Shown: positions 17,023 to 25,090 of the stretch, piece after piece | How positions within the stretch are numbered: position 1 is the first letter of the stretch | Layout: each line of letters begins with the position of its first letter | DNA from: Haloarcula marina | Lineage (GTDB): Archaea; Halobacteriota; Halobacteria; Halobacteriales; Haloarculaceae | NCBI RefSeq assembly: GCF_024218775.1 | Contig: NZ_CP100404.1 | Coordinates: 1,922,001 to 1,986,000 of the forward strand | Direction: 5' to 3' | Length of the DNA stretch: 64,000 bases | The notes under the pieces: model-generated | The model's database searches: none | What the model was told of the DNA's origin: nothing | What the model saw: only the letters and a program-made list of their open reading frames with translations | Position numbers and translations under genes: made by a program

Positions 17023-19124
17023 AGTTCCTCCTGGTCGAGGGTGAGTCGCAGGTCGACCGCCTGCACGCCGTCGGGCGTGGCGACGAGCGGGTTGATGTCC
17101 AGTTCGACGATGGCCGGGAAGTCCGTGACGAGTTGTGACAGTCGCTGAACGGCGTCGACGAGGGCGTCCTCGTCGACCGGGTCGCGGCCGCGTGCGCCGC
17201 GTAGGAGCGGCGCGGAGTCGATGTCGTCCAGCATTCCTCTGGCCTCGGGTTCGCTCACGGGAGCGACTCTGACAGTGTTATCTTCGAGGACCTCCACGAA
17301 AATACCACCGAGGCCAAAGAGCAGGAGCGGGCCGAACTGCGGGTCCCGGTTCATCCCGAGGATGGTCTCGGTGCCCGAGTCGAGGTCGACCATCTCCTGC
17401 ACTTGGACGCCGAGGACGGTGGCGTCTCGCTGGTAGTTGCGCGCGCGAACGACCAAGTCCTCGTAGGTGTCTCGGACTTCCGCCGGCGAGACGCCGACTT
17501 CGACGCCGCCGATGTCGGACTTGTGGAGAATGTCCGGGCTGACGATTTTCATCACCACGTCGTCGCCGATTTCCTCGGCGAGCGCTTCGGCCTCGCTCGG
17601 CGAGTCGACGACGCCGCCCTGCGGCGTCGGGATACCGTAGGCGTCGAGCAGTTCCATCGCCTCCACGCCGAGGCGGTTCGTATCGCGGCGCGCGGCGGAT
17701 TCGAGAATCTCGCGGGCGCGTTCCTCGTCCACGTCGAACGTGGTCGGGGGTTCGTACTCGCGGGCCTGAATCTCGCTGTAGTCCCAGAGCGCGTCGAGGC
17801 TGTCGACGGCCCGCGCCGGGTCGAAGTAGTTCGGGATGCCCGCCTCGCTGAGCACGTCCTGTCCCGCGCCGACGGACTTCCCGCCCATCAGCGTCGTCGC
17901 GACGGGTATCTCGCTCTCCCGCTGTTTCTCGACGACCACGTCGGCCAGTTCCTCGAAGGAGAGGACGGCCGTCGGGCAGGCGACGACGACGGCCATCGAG
18001 ACGTTGTCGTCGTCGAGCACCGTTTCGAGGGCGATTTCGAACCGCTGTGCGGGGGCGTCCCCGATGATGTCGACGGGATTGTAGATGTTGGCCTCGTCGG
18101 GCATCATCTCGCCGAGACGGTCCAGCGTCGACTCCTCGAACTCCGCGAGGGAGAGGTCCGAGTCCCCGACAGCGTCGGTGGTCATCACGCCCGGGCCACC
18201 GGCGTTCGTGACGATGGCGATTTCGTCGCCGTCGGGTAAGGGCTGGCCCGAGAGAATCTGCGCGAAGTCGAACAGCTCTTGGACCGACTCCACGCGGAGC
18301 GTCCCGGCCTGTTCCAGACCGGCCTCGTAGGCCCGCTCGGACCCCGCCATCGCTCCGGTGTGGGAGGCGGCGGCCGAGGCCCCGGCGTCCGTTCGGCCGG
18401 ATTTCACGAGGACGATAGGGGTATCCTGCGTGACCTCGCGGGCCGTCTGGATGAATCGGCTCCCGTCCGCGATGTCTTCGAGGTAGCCGAGGATGACCTC
18501 CGTCTCGGGGTCCTCGCCCCACTCGGCGACGAAGTCGCCCTCGTCGAGGATAGCCTTGTTGCCGAGCGAGACGATGTCCTTGAAGCCCACGTCGCGTTCC
18601 GCGGCCCAGTCGAGAACGGCCGTGACGAACGCCCCCGACTGACTCATGAAGGAGATGTCCCCTTCGGTCGCCATCTCGTTGCCGAAGGTGGCGTTCAGGC
18701 CTTTCGGCGTCGACATGACGCCGAGGCTGTTCGGGCCGACGAGGTTCATGTCGTACTCCTCGGCCGCGGCCCGCAGGTCCCGTTCGCGGGCCGCGCCCTC
18801 GCTCCCCGTCTCGCCGAATCCGGCAGTGATGACGACGACGTTGGCGATGCCGTTCGCCCCGGCATCTCTGATAGCTTGGACGGCCACGTCCGGTGGCACG
18901 ACGACGACGGCCACGTCGATACGCTGGGAGGCGTCGACATCGCCGATGCCGTCGTAGCAGGTGAGACCCATCACCTCGTCCTTGTAGGGATTCACCGCTA
19001 CGACCTCGCCGTCGAACGATTCCAGTAGATTCGCCGTGATGGCGCGACCGACCGACCCCTCCGAGTCGGTGGCCCCGATGACGGCGACGCGTTCCGGCGC
19101 GAATAGCGTCGATAGTCGTCCCAT
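17019..19124 (-). CDS. Acetate-CoA ligase (ADP-forming), fused alpha-beta
   Basis: Converts acetyl-CoA, ADP and phosphate to acetate, CoA and ATP; the main archaeal route of ATP synthesis from acetyl-CoA. The 701-residue protein joins a CoA-binding/ligase alpha half (VAVIGATDSEGSVGRAI; phospho-His in SHTGAMAGSERAYEAG) to an ATP-grasp beta half from about residue 480 (LLDAYGIPTPQGGVVDSPSE; DIGGVEVGVSP). The start ATG 19124 (MGRLSTLFAPERVAVIGATD) is preferred to an in-frame ATG 27 codons upstream, whose extra peptide is basic and unlike haloarchaeal protein. Translationally coupled to the DRTGG protein. Confidence 0.93.
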   Translation of the reverse strand: MGRLSTLFAPERVAVIGATDSEGSVGRAITANLLESFDGEVVAVNPYKDEVMGLTCYDGIGDVDASQRIDVAVVVVPPDVAVQAIRDAGANGIANVVVITAGFGETGSEGAARERDLRAAAEEYDMNLVGPNSLGVMSTPKGLNATFGNEMATEGDISFMSQSGAFVTAVLDWAAERDVGFKDIVSLGNKAILDEGDFVAEWGEDPETEVILGYLEDIADGSRFIQTAREVTQDTPIVLVKSGRTDAGASAAASHTGAMAGSERAYEAGLEQAGTLRVESVQELFDFAQILSGQPLPDGDEIAIVTNAGGPGVMTTDAVGDSDLSLAEFEESTLDRLGEMMPDEANIYNPVDIIGDAPAQRFEIALETVLDDDNVSMAVVVACPTAVLSFEELADVVVEKQRESEIPVATTLMGGKSVGAGQDVLSEAGIPNYFDPARAVDSLDALWDYSEIQAREYEPPTTFDVDEERAREILESAARRDTNRLGVEAMELLDAYGIPTPQGGVVDSPSEAEALAEEIGDDVVMKIVSPDILHKSDIGGVEVGVSPAEVRDTYEDLVVRARNYQRDATVLGVQVQEMVDLDSGTETILGMNRDPQFGPLLLFGLGGIFVEVLEDNTVRVAPVSEPEARGMLDDIDSAPLLRGARGRDPVDEDALVDAVQRLSQLVTDFPAIVELDINPLVATPDGVQAVDLRLTLDQEEL

Positions 19125-19287
19125 ACCTCTACCTCGTCCTTCGTGTCGTAGCGGATAATACCTGCCGACATCTCCCACAGACCGGGAATACACACGGTCT
19201 ATCACGCATATCCAGGGTCGTACTGTAGGACCGGCGAGTGACGCTCGTTCGCCGCGGTTTTTGTCGTGTGTCCCGTAGCCGAAGCCG

Positions 19288-19683
19288 ATGACCGAGTCTC
19301 AGTTGCTAGCCCCGTTCGACGAGGAAGTGGTACGTGCCGTCGCCGACGCGAACAACGTCGAGTACGAGCGACTGCGCGAGGCGGTCGCCGACCACCAGCG
19401 GACGATGCGCGAGAACCCCGGCGTCGAGGACTTAGTGTACGAGTGGCGAAAGCAGTACGACGACCCGGTGCTGTTCAGGAGCGCCGAGACGTTCATCGTC
19501 GGCCTGCCGCCGACCGTTTGGGAAGACTACGGGTCGTACCTCGGCCTCGACGACTACGTGCTGGCCGCCCTCTCGGCCGTCCATCAGGAGCAGACCATCC
19601 GCACCGAGGACGTGGACCTGACGGCGCTGGCCGAGGGGTACGTTCCCCTTGTAGTCGGCCGGGAGCCAACGCAGCGAGACTAA
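19288..19683 (+). CDS. Conserved haloarchaeal protein of unknown function
   Basis: 131-residue acidic protein beginning MTESQLLAPFDEEVVRAVAD. It appears all-helical in the first half (ANNVEYERLREAVADHQRT) and contains WRKQYDDPVLFRSAETFIVG and YGSYLGLDDYVLAALSAVHQ. No signal peptide, transmembrane segment or Cys motif. It is divergent from the acetate-CoA ligase gene. I do not recognise a function. Confidence 0.75.
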   Translation: MTESQLLAPFDEEVVRAVADANNVEYERLREAVADHQRTMRENPGVEDLVYEWRKQYDDPVLFRSAETFIVGLPPTVWEDYGSYLGLDDYVLAALSAVHQEQTIRTEDVDLTALAEGYVPLVVGREPTQRD

Positions 19684-19887
19684 GTCCGGATTATCGTCGT
19701 TCGGGAGCGCCCCGGACTCAGTCGACGAGACGCCCGGCAACAGCAGGCTAGCGACCGGCAAGGCGGCGTTAGCAATCGAACGCAGCCTGGGGCCGCCCGA
19801 TACGCCGCGAGTTACAAAGACTGCCCGTTCCGTCCGCTGAGTCGGTGATAACACGATGGGTTCTACAACTGACCGCCGTGCGGTTCA

Positions 19888-20652
19888 ATGACCGACGACC
19901 GACCGACCCTCTCTCGACGGCAGGCGCTCGCTCTCGGCGGGGCAGCGCTGGGGAGTCTCGCCTTCGGGAGCGCGACGGTACTGGGACAGAGCGACGGCCA
20001 ACAGAGTAGCCGGACGTACCGCGTCACCGTCGCCAATCTCACGCGGGGCCAACCGTTCACGCCCCCGGCCGTCGCCGCACACCGCCCCAGCGTCGAGGTG
20101 TTCGCCGTCGGCTCCGAAGCCAACGAGGCGACGCAACAACTCGCCGAGAACGGCAACCTCGGCCCGCTGTCCTCGCTCATCGAAGACACGAACGCGATTC
20201 GCGGGGCCGCCGTCGGCGACTCGCCGCTCGTCCCAGAGTCCGACCCCGGCGACACCGGCCTGCCGTACGTGGCCGAACTGGAACTCTCGGCGGACGCCAG
20301 CGCGGGTTACCTCACGTTCGTCAGCATGCTCGTCGCGACAAACGACGGCATCGTCGGACTGGACACCGTTCCGCTCCCGACGAACGTCAACGAGTCGCGG
20401 ACCTACTACGCCAACGGGTACGACGTGGGAACCGAGGAGAACACCGAACTGTTCGAGGATTTGGTCCCGCCCGCGAAAACGCTCGTCATCGGCGGCGAAC
20501 CCGAGGGAACGGCTGAGAGCGACCCGGATATTGCCGAAGACGGCGTCATCACGCCGCATCCGGGCATCCAGGGCGTCGGGAACCTACCGCCTTCGGTGTA
20601 CGATTGGCGAGAGCCAGCGGGATACCTACAGGTCGAACGCGTCCGCGGGTAG
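19888..20652 (+). CDS. Secreted spondin-domain protein with Tat signal
   Basis: 254 residues with a twin-arginine signal (LSRRQALALGGAALGSLAFG), so exported folded. The mature part TYRVTVANLTRGQPFTPPAV ... HRPSVEVFAVGSEANEATQQ and the later FVSMLVATNDGIVGLDTVPL match the Spondin_N-type fold found in many bacterial and haloarchaeal surface proteins; the acidic loops suggest Ca or salt adaptation. Function in the cell envelope is unknown. It stands alone before dpsA, with 157 bases between. Confidence 0.85.
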   Translation: MTDDRPTLSRRQALALGGAALGSLAFGSATVLGQSDGQQSSRTYRVTVANLTRGQPFTPPAVAAHRPSVEVFAVGSEANEATQQLAENGNLGPLSSLIEDTNAIRGAAVGDSPLVPESDPGDTGLPYVAELELSADASAGYLTFVSMLVATNDGIVGLDTVPLPTNVNESRTYYANGYDVGTEENTELFEDLVPPAKTLVIGGEPEGTAESDPDIAEDGVITPHPGIQGVGNLPPSVYDWREPAGYLQVERVRG

Positions 20653-20720
20653 CCGGAGATTCGAGCGGGCGGCGGCGCTGTCAGCGGTGCGAACTGTTTG
20701 GAGAGTGGGCGCAAAACACC

Positions 20721-20750
20721 CGTATTTAGAAAGGACATTTTCGTATTTGA
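20721..20750 (+). promoter_or_regulatory. Direct repeat upstream of dpsA
   Basis: CGTATTTAGAAA at 20721 and CGTATTTGAAAA at 20742 are near-identical 12-mers 21 bases apart, i.e. two helical turns, in an A/T-rich stretch 60-90 bases before dpsA. The likely TATA element is AAGTATTAAGT at about 20772-20782. The phased spacing suggests a regulator-binding site for the stress/iron gene, but the binding protein is unknown. Confidence 0.35.
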
Positions 20751-20809
20751 AAACTCAATTTTCCCTATGAGGAAGTATTAAGTGGTTCACGGGAGTATCT
20801 GTAGTTGTT

Positions 20810-21340
20810 ATGGCGACACAGGAACACGTCCGCAAGCAGTTCGGTGAAGTCGAAGAGAACTCCCTCCGCCTCGGGAAGGAAAAGTCCGAACAGATTATCG
20901 ACGCGCTGAATCAGGACCTCGCCGACACGTACACGCTGTACCACCAGTTGAAGAAACACCACTGGAACGTCGAGGGGGCGGAATTCCGCGACCTCCACCT
21001 GTTCCTCGGTGACGCCGCCGGACACGCCGAGGAGGCCGCCGACGAACTGGCCGAACGGGCGCAGGCGCTCGGCGGGACCCCGATATCCGGCGGTGCGGCA
21101 CAGGAGGAACACGCAACGGTCGAGTACGAGGGTCAGGACGTCTACGACATCCGCACGTCGCTCGCGAACGACCTCGACATGTACGGTGACATCATCGAAT
21201 CGCTACGCGACCACGTCGAACTCGCGGAGAACCTCGGTGACCACGCGACGGCCCAGATACTCCGCGAAATCCTCGTGGAGACGGAAGAAGACGCACACCA
21301 CATAGAGCACTACCTCGAAGACGACACGCTGGTCCAGTAA
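20810..21340 (+). CDS. dpsA: DNA-protection ferritin-like protein DpsA
   Basis: Dodecameric mini-ferritin that oxidises Fe(II) and stores iron, protecting DNA in starvation and oxidative stress. The 176-residue protein has the Dps four-helix core with inter-subunit ferroxidase residues in YHQLKKHHWNVEGAEFRDLH and FLGDAAGHAEEAADELAERA (His, Asp, Glu ligands), followed by LGGTPISGG. The start ATG 20810 gives the haloarchaeal MATQEHVRKQFG beginning. In Halobacterium dpsA belongs to the iron-responsive gene set; here the classic TTAGG-N4-CCTAA box is absent from its own upstream region but present just downstream, beside the 51-residue gene. Confidence 0.93.
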   Translation: MATQEHVRKQFGEVEENSLRLGKEKSEQIIDALNQDLADTYTLYHQLKKHHWNVEGAEFRDLHLFLGDAAGHAEEAADELAERAQALGGTPISGGAAQEEHATVEYEGQDVYDIRTSLANDLDMYGDIIESLRDHVELAENLGDHATAQILREILVETEEDAHHIEHYLEDDTLVQ

Positions 21341-21357
21341 GGCGACCGAGTCGGCGC

Positions 21358-21513
21358 TTACGGACGTAAGTCGACGGTCAGGTCGGTGGAAATCCACCCC
21401 TCGCGGTTCCCGTTTTCTGTGAAGACGGTTCGGTCAGCGACGCTCTCGTGGGCGGTCACAGTCGGGCGCTCGTCCGGCGCGTCGTCCGTGATGTCGTCCG
21501 TCCGTGGTTCCAT
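21358..21513 (-). CDS. 51-residue conserved haloarchaeal protein under iron boxes
   Basis: Small acidic protein on the minus strand, MEPRTDDITDDAPDERPTVT to a conserved-looking C-terminus RTVFTENGNREGWISTDLTV. The last 25 residues resemble short haloarchaeal proteins that end in a W-(I/L)-(S/A)-x-D-x-x-V-D pattern. It was located by eye because it is short. Its ATG lies 10 bases from a TTAGG-N4-CCTAA palindrome (21523-21536), so it is probably iron-regulated. It is convergent with dpsA, 17 bases away. Function unknown. Confidence 0.6.
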   Translation of the reverse strand: MEPRTDDITDDAPDERPTVTAHESVADRTVFTENGNREGWISTDLTVDLRP

Positions 21514-21522
21514 TGGCGATAC

Positions 21523-21562
21523 TTAGGTCCGCCTAAAAACAAAAGGGTTTTGGTTGACCTAG
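21523..21562. promoter_or_regulatory. Tandem DtxR-like iron boxes
   Basis: A perfect TTAGG-TCCG-CCTAA palindrome at 21523-21536 and a weaker copy TTTGG-TTGA-CCTAG at 21549-21562, 26 bases centre to centre. The form TTAGG-N4-CCTAA resembles the DtxR/IdeR/SirR iron-repressor consensus. Placed between the divergent 51-residue gene (minus) and the 197-residue gene (plus), hence able to control either. Confidence 0.65.
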
Positions 21563-21605
21563 TCCCCGCGGCGAACTTTTGTACCCGACGGCGTAAGATA
21601 CGTCT

Positions 21606-22199
21606 ATGACGACCAGTACGGGGGACGACATTCCCGCCCTCCTGACCGACCTCGTGCGGACGCTCCAGGAACTGGAGACGGAGGTGGAACCCCGCACCGA
21701 CGACGGGCGGCCGCGCCCGCCGACGCTCGACGAGTTGCTTCGCTTTACCAGCGACGTGACGATTCCCGCGGCGATACTCGTCCTCCAGACGAACGTCGAG
21801 GCGCTGAAACTGCTCCGGCGCGCCCTCCGGATGGCCGAGGGCCGCCCCACCTCTACGGGGTCGGGGTCCGACGAGATGCGTCGGCGCGCGACGGCACTCA
21901 GCAAGGCGACGCTCACTCGCCTCGACGACGCGCTAACAGAGTTACAGACTGCCGTGGAGGGGCGCCCGTCCGACCGAGAAGCGGCCGAATTACTCGACGA
22001 GGCGCGCACGCTCCGAGCCGATCTCGAAGCCAAATTGGAGGAATCGACCAGGGAAGACGGCCAGCCCGATGAGGAGTCCACTACCGTCCCGGTCGACGTT
22101 GACGCCGAACTCGAATCCATCAAGGACGACCTCGGCGCAGATACCGGCCAAGAGGGCACCGACGACCCGGACGGCGGGCCTGACGACGAAAGCGAGTAA
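21606..22199 (+). CDS. Conserved haloarchaeal helical protein, unknown function
   Basis: 197 residues, predicted mostly alpha-helical: LLTDLVRTLQELETEVEP, then PPTLDELLRFTSDVTIPAAI and LQTNVEALKLLRRALRMAEG. The C-terminal third is a low-complexity acidic tail. The hydrophobic stretch TIPAAILVL is too short for a transmembrane helix. I associate it with a haloarchaeal domain of unknown function (DUF7547-like). It begins 44 bases from a pair of iron boxes. No enzymatic motif is visible. Confidence 0.75.
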   Translation: MTTSTGDDIPALLTDLVRTLQELETEVEPRTDDGRPRPPTLDELLRFTSDVTIPAAILVLQTNVEALKLLRRALRMAEGRPTSTGSGSDEMRRRATALSKATLTRLDDALTELQTAVEGRPSDREAAELLDEARTLRADLEAKLEESTREDGQPDEESTTVPVDVDAELESIKDDLGADTGQEGTDDPDGGPDDESE

Positions 22200-22219
22200 T
22201 GGCTTCCGGTAAGCTATAA

Positions 22220-22245
22220 GATAATAATCATAATGCTTTATTATC
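22220..22245 (+). promoter_or_regulatory. A/T-rich inverted repeat before tandem HTH-like genes
   Basis: GATAATAA at 22220-22227 and TTATTATC at 22238-22245 are perfect complements separated by 10 bases, inside a 60-base A/T-rich island 25-50 bases before the next gene. It overlaps the expected TATA box region (CTTTATTATC), so it could be an operator or simply a strong promoter element. Confidence 0.35.
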
Positions 22246-22269
22246 ATAGAACTTTATTCACCGATACAG

Positions 22270-22749
22270 ATGGCGACAACAGAGTGTCCTACGACGCGCC
22301 GCGCTGAACTGTTCGTCAGAAGCGACCTGCCACAGGCGTCCGAGAAGCGCCTCGACGCCGTCGAGGTTGGGCTGGAGAAACTCGCTCGCCGCGGGGTTCT
22401 CGACGACTACGAGCGCACCGAGTGGGAGAAACGCATCCCCATCTCCGGCGACGGCCATCGGCCCGAGCGAGAGCGATTCAACGAGTTCGCGGAGTGGGCG
22501 AACGAGCGCGGGGCCTGTCTCGCACCCTTCTTCGACACGCGGTGGTGTTACAGCGACGAGACGGGCGAGCGACGAAAGGAACTGGTCCTACCGGTTCTGT
22601 GCCTGGCCGTCTACGAAGACGGCGAACTCGCCCGCGTCGCGCCGTTCGCCGAGGACGGAACACCCACCTCCCTCGGTGCGTGCCTCGCGGAACTGGCCAC
22701 AGAGACGGCGATGGACGCGGGAACCGCGACGCCGACCACTGCCGACTGA
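22270..22749 (+). CDS. Haloarchaeal HTH-domain-like protein, copy 1
   Basis: 159 residues, MATTECPTTRRAELFVRSDL at the N-terminus, then LDAVEVGLEKLARRGVLDDYER and VLPVLCLAVYEDGELARVAP. The pattern 'RR-ELFVRS-x-P ... VLPV-CLA-YEDGEL ... L' is shared with the next gene and with a haloarchaea-specific family usually labelled HTH domain protein (HTH_63-like); the HTH is not obvious by eye. Probably a regulatory protein. A/T-rich promoter with an inverted repeat precedes it. Confidence 0.7.
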   Translation: MATTECPTTRRAELFVRSDLPQASEKRLDAVEVGLEKLARRGVLDDYERTEWEKRIPISGDGHRPERERFNEFAEWANERGACLAPFFDTRWCYSDETGERRKELVLPVLCLAVYEDGELARVAPFAEDGTPTSLGACLAELATETAMDAGTATPTTAD

Positions 22750-22821
22750 CCATGGCTATCACAGACACCGATACGGCTATCTCCGCCGCGAGCGTAGGAC
22801 ACTCATTCGGTGTATGTTACC

Positions 22822-23274
22822 ATGACACAATCGAGACGGTTGGCAGTGTATCTCCGGTCGCCGGTCCCCGGAGATACTGAGCGGCGACAGGCATCTGTCC
22901 TCTCCCGCGCAGAAACGTTGCACCAGCAGGAGTTCGTAGACGATATCTCGGTCACATACTGGCACCGACTCTCGACAGGGTCTGACACCGCCGAGGCCGC
23001 GGAAATCGCGGCGATGGAAGCGTGGGCCGCCGAACACGACTGCACGCTCGCGCCGACGTTCGACCGGCACGAGCGACACAGCGCCTTCCTCGGCGACGAC
23101 TCGGTGGTGACGCTCCCGGTGGTCTGTCTCGCCTACTACGAGGACGATGACCTCGTGGGCGTCTACCCGCACGCCGGACCGTGCGGTCACTGCACCGTCA
23201 CGGACGGCCTGGACAGAATCGAATCGGCGTTACGGTCCGGTGAATCGCTCGCTCAGACGGGTTCCCACCGGTAG
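22822..23274 (+). CDS. Haloarchaeal HTH-domain-like protein, copy 2
   Basis: 150 residues from ATG 22822 (MTQSRRLAVYLRSPVPGDTE). Same architecture as its upstream neighbour: RRLAVYLRSPVP, AAMEAWAAEHDCTLAPTFDRH, and VVTLPVVCLAYYEDDDLVGV, so the two are diverged tandem paralogues. An alternative ATG lies four codons upstream. Its last 22 bases overlap the convergent DUF35 gene. Function unknown; probably regulatory by family. Confidence 0.7.
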   Translation: MTQSRRLAVYLRSPVPGDTERRQASVLSRAETLHQQEFVDDISVTYWHRLSTGSDTAEAAEIAAMEAWAAEHDCTLAPTFDRHERHSAFLGDDSVVTLPVVCLAYYEDDDLVGVYPHAGPCGHCTVTDGLDRIESALRSGESLAQTGSHR

Positions 23275-23615
23275 CCGTCCCACGACATGCTCTCGGGGAC
23301 GCGGATACCGGCCTCGGGGTCCCGAAGTTCTTCGACGTAGACCGGTTCGACTTCGTCGCCGGTCTCTACGTCGTCCGTCGTCACTTGCCCGAGTGCGCGG
23401 ACCGCTTGGCCGTCCACGTCGAACTCGACGATAGCCATCGTGTTCGGTTGCCGGACGCCCGGCGGCGTCGCCGTCGACGTGGTCCACGTGACGACTTCGC
23501 CCGTCTTCTCGGCGAGGTTCAGCGTTTCTTCTTGCGGTTCGCCACAGTCCGGACAGCGCGGATGCGTGGGATACGAGACGTGACCGTTCGGACACTTGCC
23601 TGCTTCGAGCGTCAT
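23253..23615 (-). CDS. Zinc-ribbon/OB-fold (DUF35) acyl-CoA-associated protein
   Basis: 120 residues. An N-terminal zinc ribbon (CPNGHVSYPTHPRCPDCG; the set is C-P-N-G-H...C-xx-C) is followed by an OB-fold (GEVVTWTTSTATPPGVRQP, MAIVEFDVDGQAVRALGQ). Such DUF35 proteins form complexes with adjacent thiolases or HMG-CoA synthases and channel acyl-CoA substrates. The ATG overlaps the stop of the thiolase gene by four bases, so the two are made together. The partner pairing is family knowledge. Confidence 0.88.
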   Translation of the reverse strand: MTLEAGKCPNGHVSYPTHPRCPDCGEPQEETLNLAEKTGEVVTWTTSTATPPGVRQPNTMAIVEFDVDGQAVRALGQVTTDDVETGDEVEPVYVEELRDPEAGIRVPESMSWDGYRWEPV

Positions 23616-24763
23616 TCTGCAGCCTCCATGATGGTGGTGATGACACAGTTCCCGAACCCGCCGACGTTACACGCCAGTGCGGTGTCGGCCTCGACCTGTC
23701 GAGGTCCGGCCTCGCCGACGAGTTGCTCGTAAATCTCGACGCCCTGTGCGACGCCGCTGGCCCCGAGCGGGTGGCCCTTCGACTTCAGTCCGCCGGAGGT
23801 GTTGATGGGCAGGTCGCCGTCTTTCGCCGTCGTCCCGTCCATCGCCATCTCCCACGCGGTGCCCTGTTCTGCGACCCCGATACCCTCCAACTGGAGGAAC
23901 TCGAGGATGGTGAACATGTCGTGGAGTTCCGCCACGTCCAGGTCGTCGGGCCCGAGACCCGACATCTCGTAGGCCTGTTTGCTCGACTCGACGACCCCGC
24001 CCATGATTGTCGGGTCGTCGCGTTCGTGGACGACGTGGGTGTCCGTAGCCCCGCCGACGCCGGAGACGACGGCGTACTCGTCGGTAATCTCTTTCGCGCG
24101 CTCCTCCGTGGTGAACATCATCGCCGCGCTCCCGTCGGTGATGGGACAGAAGTCGTACAGTCGAAGCGGGTCGGCGATGATGGGCGACTCCAGCGCCTTC
24201 TCCATCGTAATCTCCTTCTGGAACTGCGCCTTTGGGTTGTCGACGCCGTTCTTGTGGTTCTTGACCGCCACGCGCGCGAGCGATTCGCGCGGGGCGTCGA
24301 ACCGTTCGAGGTAGTGTCGCGCGGTCATCCCGGCGAACGACGGCAGGGTGACGCCGTGCTTGTACTCGACGGGGTGGGTGATGGACGCGATGATGTCCGT
24401 CGCCTGTCCCGTCGTCTTGTGGGTCATCTTCTCGCCGCCGACGAGCAGGGTCATGTCGCTGGCCCCGGAGGCGACGGACTGCCACGCCTCGTAGATACCC
24501 GCGCCGCCCGACGAGGAGGTCTGGTCGACCCGTTCGCTGTAGGCTGGCAGCACCCCGATGTCGTGCGCCAGCGCGTTCATCACGCCGGTCTGTCCCTCGA
24601 ACTCACCGCTCGCCATGTTCGAGACGTACAGGTGCTCTACTTCTTTCGGCGAGACGCCCGCGTCTTCAAGACACTCCTCGCCCGCCTGCGAGAGGAGTTC
24701 CTGAATCCAGGCGTCGCGCTGCCCGAACTTCGTCATCGACGCGCCGATTACTGCGACTGCCAT
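23612..24763 (-). CDS. Thiolase-family acyl-CoA acetyltransferase
   Basis: 383-residue thiolase-superfamily protein of the SCP2/archaeal thiolase group. Nucleophile region: SGGAGIYEAWQSVASGASDM instead of the bacterial C-x-S-G motif; conserved C-terminal elements NTSGGLKSKGHPLGASGVAQ (His) and NVGGFGNCVITTI (Cys in GNC) are present. Start ATG 24763 (MAVAVIGASMTKFGQRD) preferred over an upstream ATG four codons earlier. Coupled to the DUF35 gene, which suggests a thiolase/DUF35 complex acting on acetoacetyl-CoA or a longer beta-ketoacyl-CoA. Confidence 0.88.
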   Translation of the reverse strand: MAVAVIGASMTKFGQRDAWIQELLSQAGEECLEDAGVSPKEVEHLYVSNMASGEFEGQTGVMNALAHDIGVLPAYSERVDQTSSSGGAGIYEAWQSVASGASDMTLLVGGEKMTHKTTGQATDIIASITHPVEYKHGVTLPSFAGMTARHYLERFDAPRESLARVAVKNHKNGVDNPKAQFQKEITMEKALESPIIADPLRLYDFCPITDGSAAMMFTTEERAKEITDEYAVVSGVGGATDTHVVHERDDPTIMGGVVESSKQAYEMSGLGPDDLDVAELHDMFTILEFLQLEGIGVAEQGTAWEMAMDGTTAKDGDLPINTSGGLKSKGHPLGASGVAQGVEIYEQLVGEAGPRQVEADTALACNVGGFGNCVITTIMEAAE

Positions 24764-24904
24764 ACGGGTGCCCACTCAGGGAGGTAGTGTATTCGTTACG
24801 GTCCGGTCACATGTCGACCCGTCGTCGCGTTCGTGGACGCGGCCTATCGTCAGTCGGTGACAACCCACACAAAGTATATCTGTCAGCCGTCGCCACCCTC
24901 GACC

Positions 24905-25084
24905 ATGCAGGAGGCTTGGGTCCAACTCCAGTGTCCGGCCTGCGAGGAGAACTGGGAAGCGAACGTCGACGACCTGTCCGACCCGCGCTCGGAGTTCGAG
25001 TGTGACGCGTGCGGCACTCGACGGCCGCTGTCGGAATTCATGAAGACAGCGCGTGATTTAGAAGTCCTCCGCCAGTTCCACTGA
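24905..25084 (+). CDS. Small zinc-ribbon protein
   Basis: 59 residues starting at ATG 24905. Two CxxC pairs (LQCPACEENW and FECDACGTRR) form a zinc ribbon; the C-terminal FMKTARDLEVLRQFH is helical. This matches short haloarchaeal zinc-ribbon proteins (DUF7836-like). Preceded by a TATA-like AAAGTATATC at 24872-24881, so probably leaderless. Function unknown. It is convergent with the carboxylase operon, 6 bases away. Confidence 0.75.
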   Translation: MQEAWVQLQCPACEENWEANVDDLSDPRSEFECDACGTRRPLSEFMKTARDLEVLRQFH

Positions 25085-25090
25085 GCGCGT

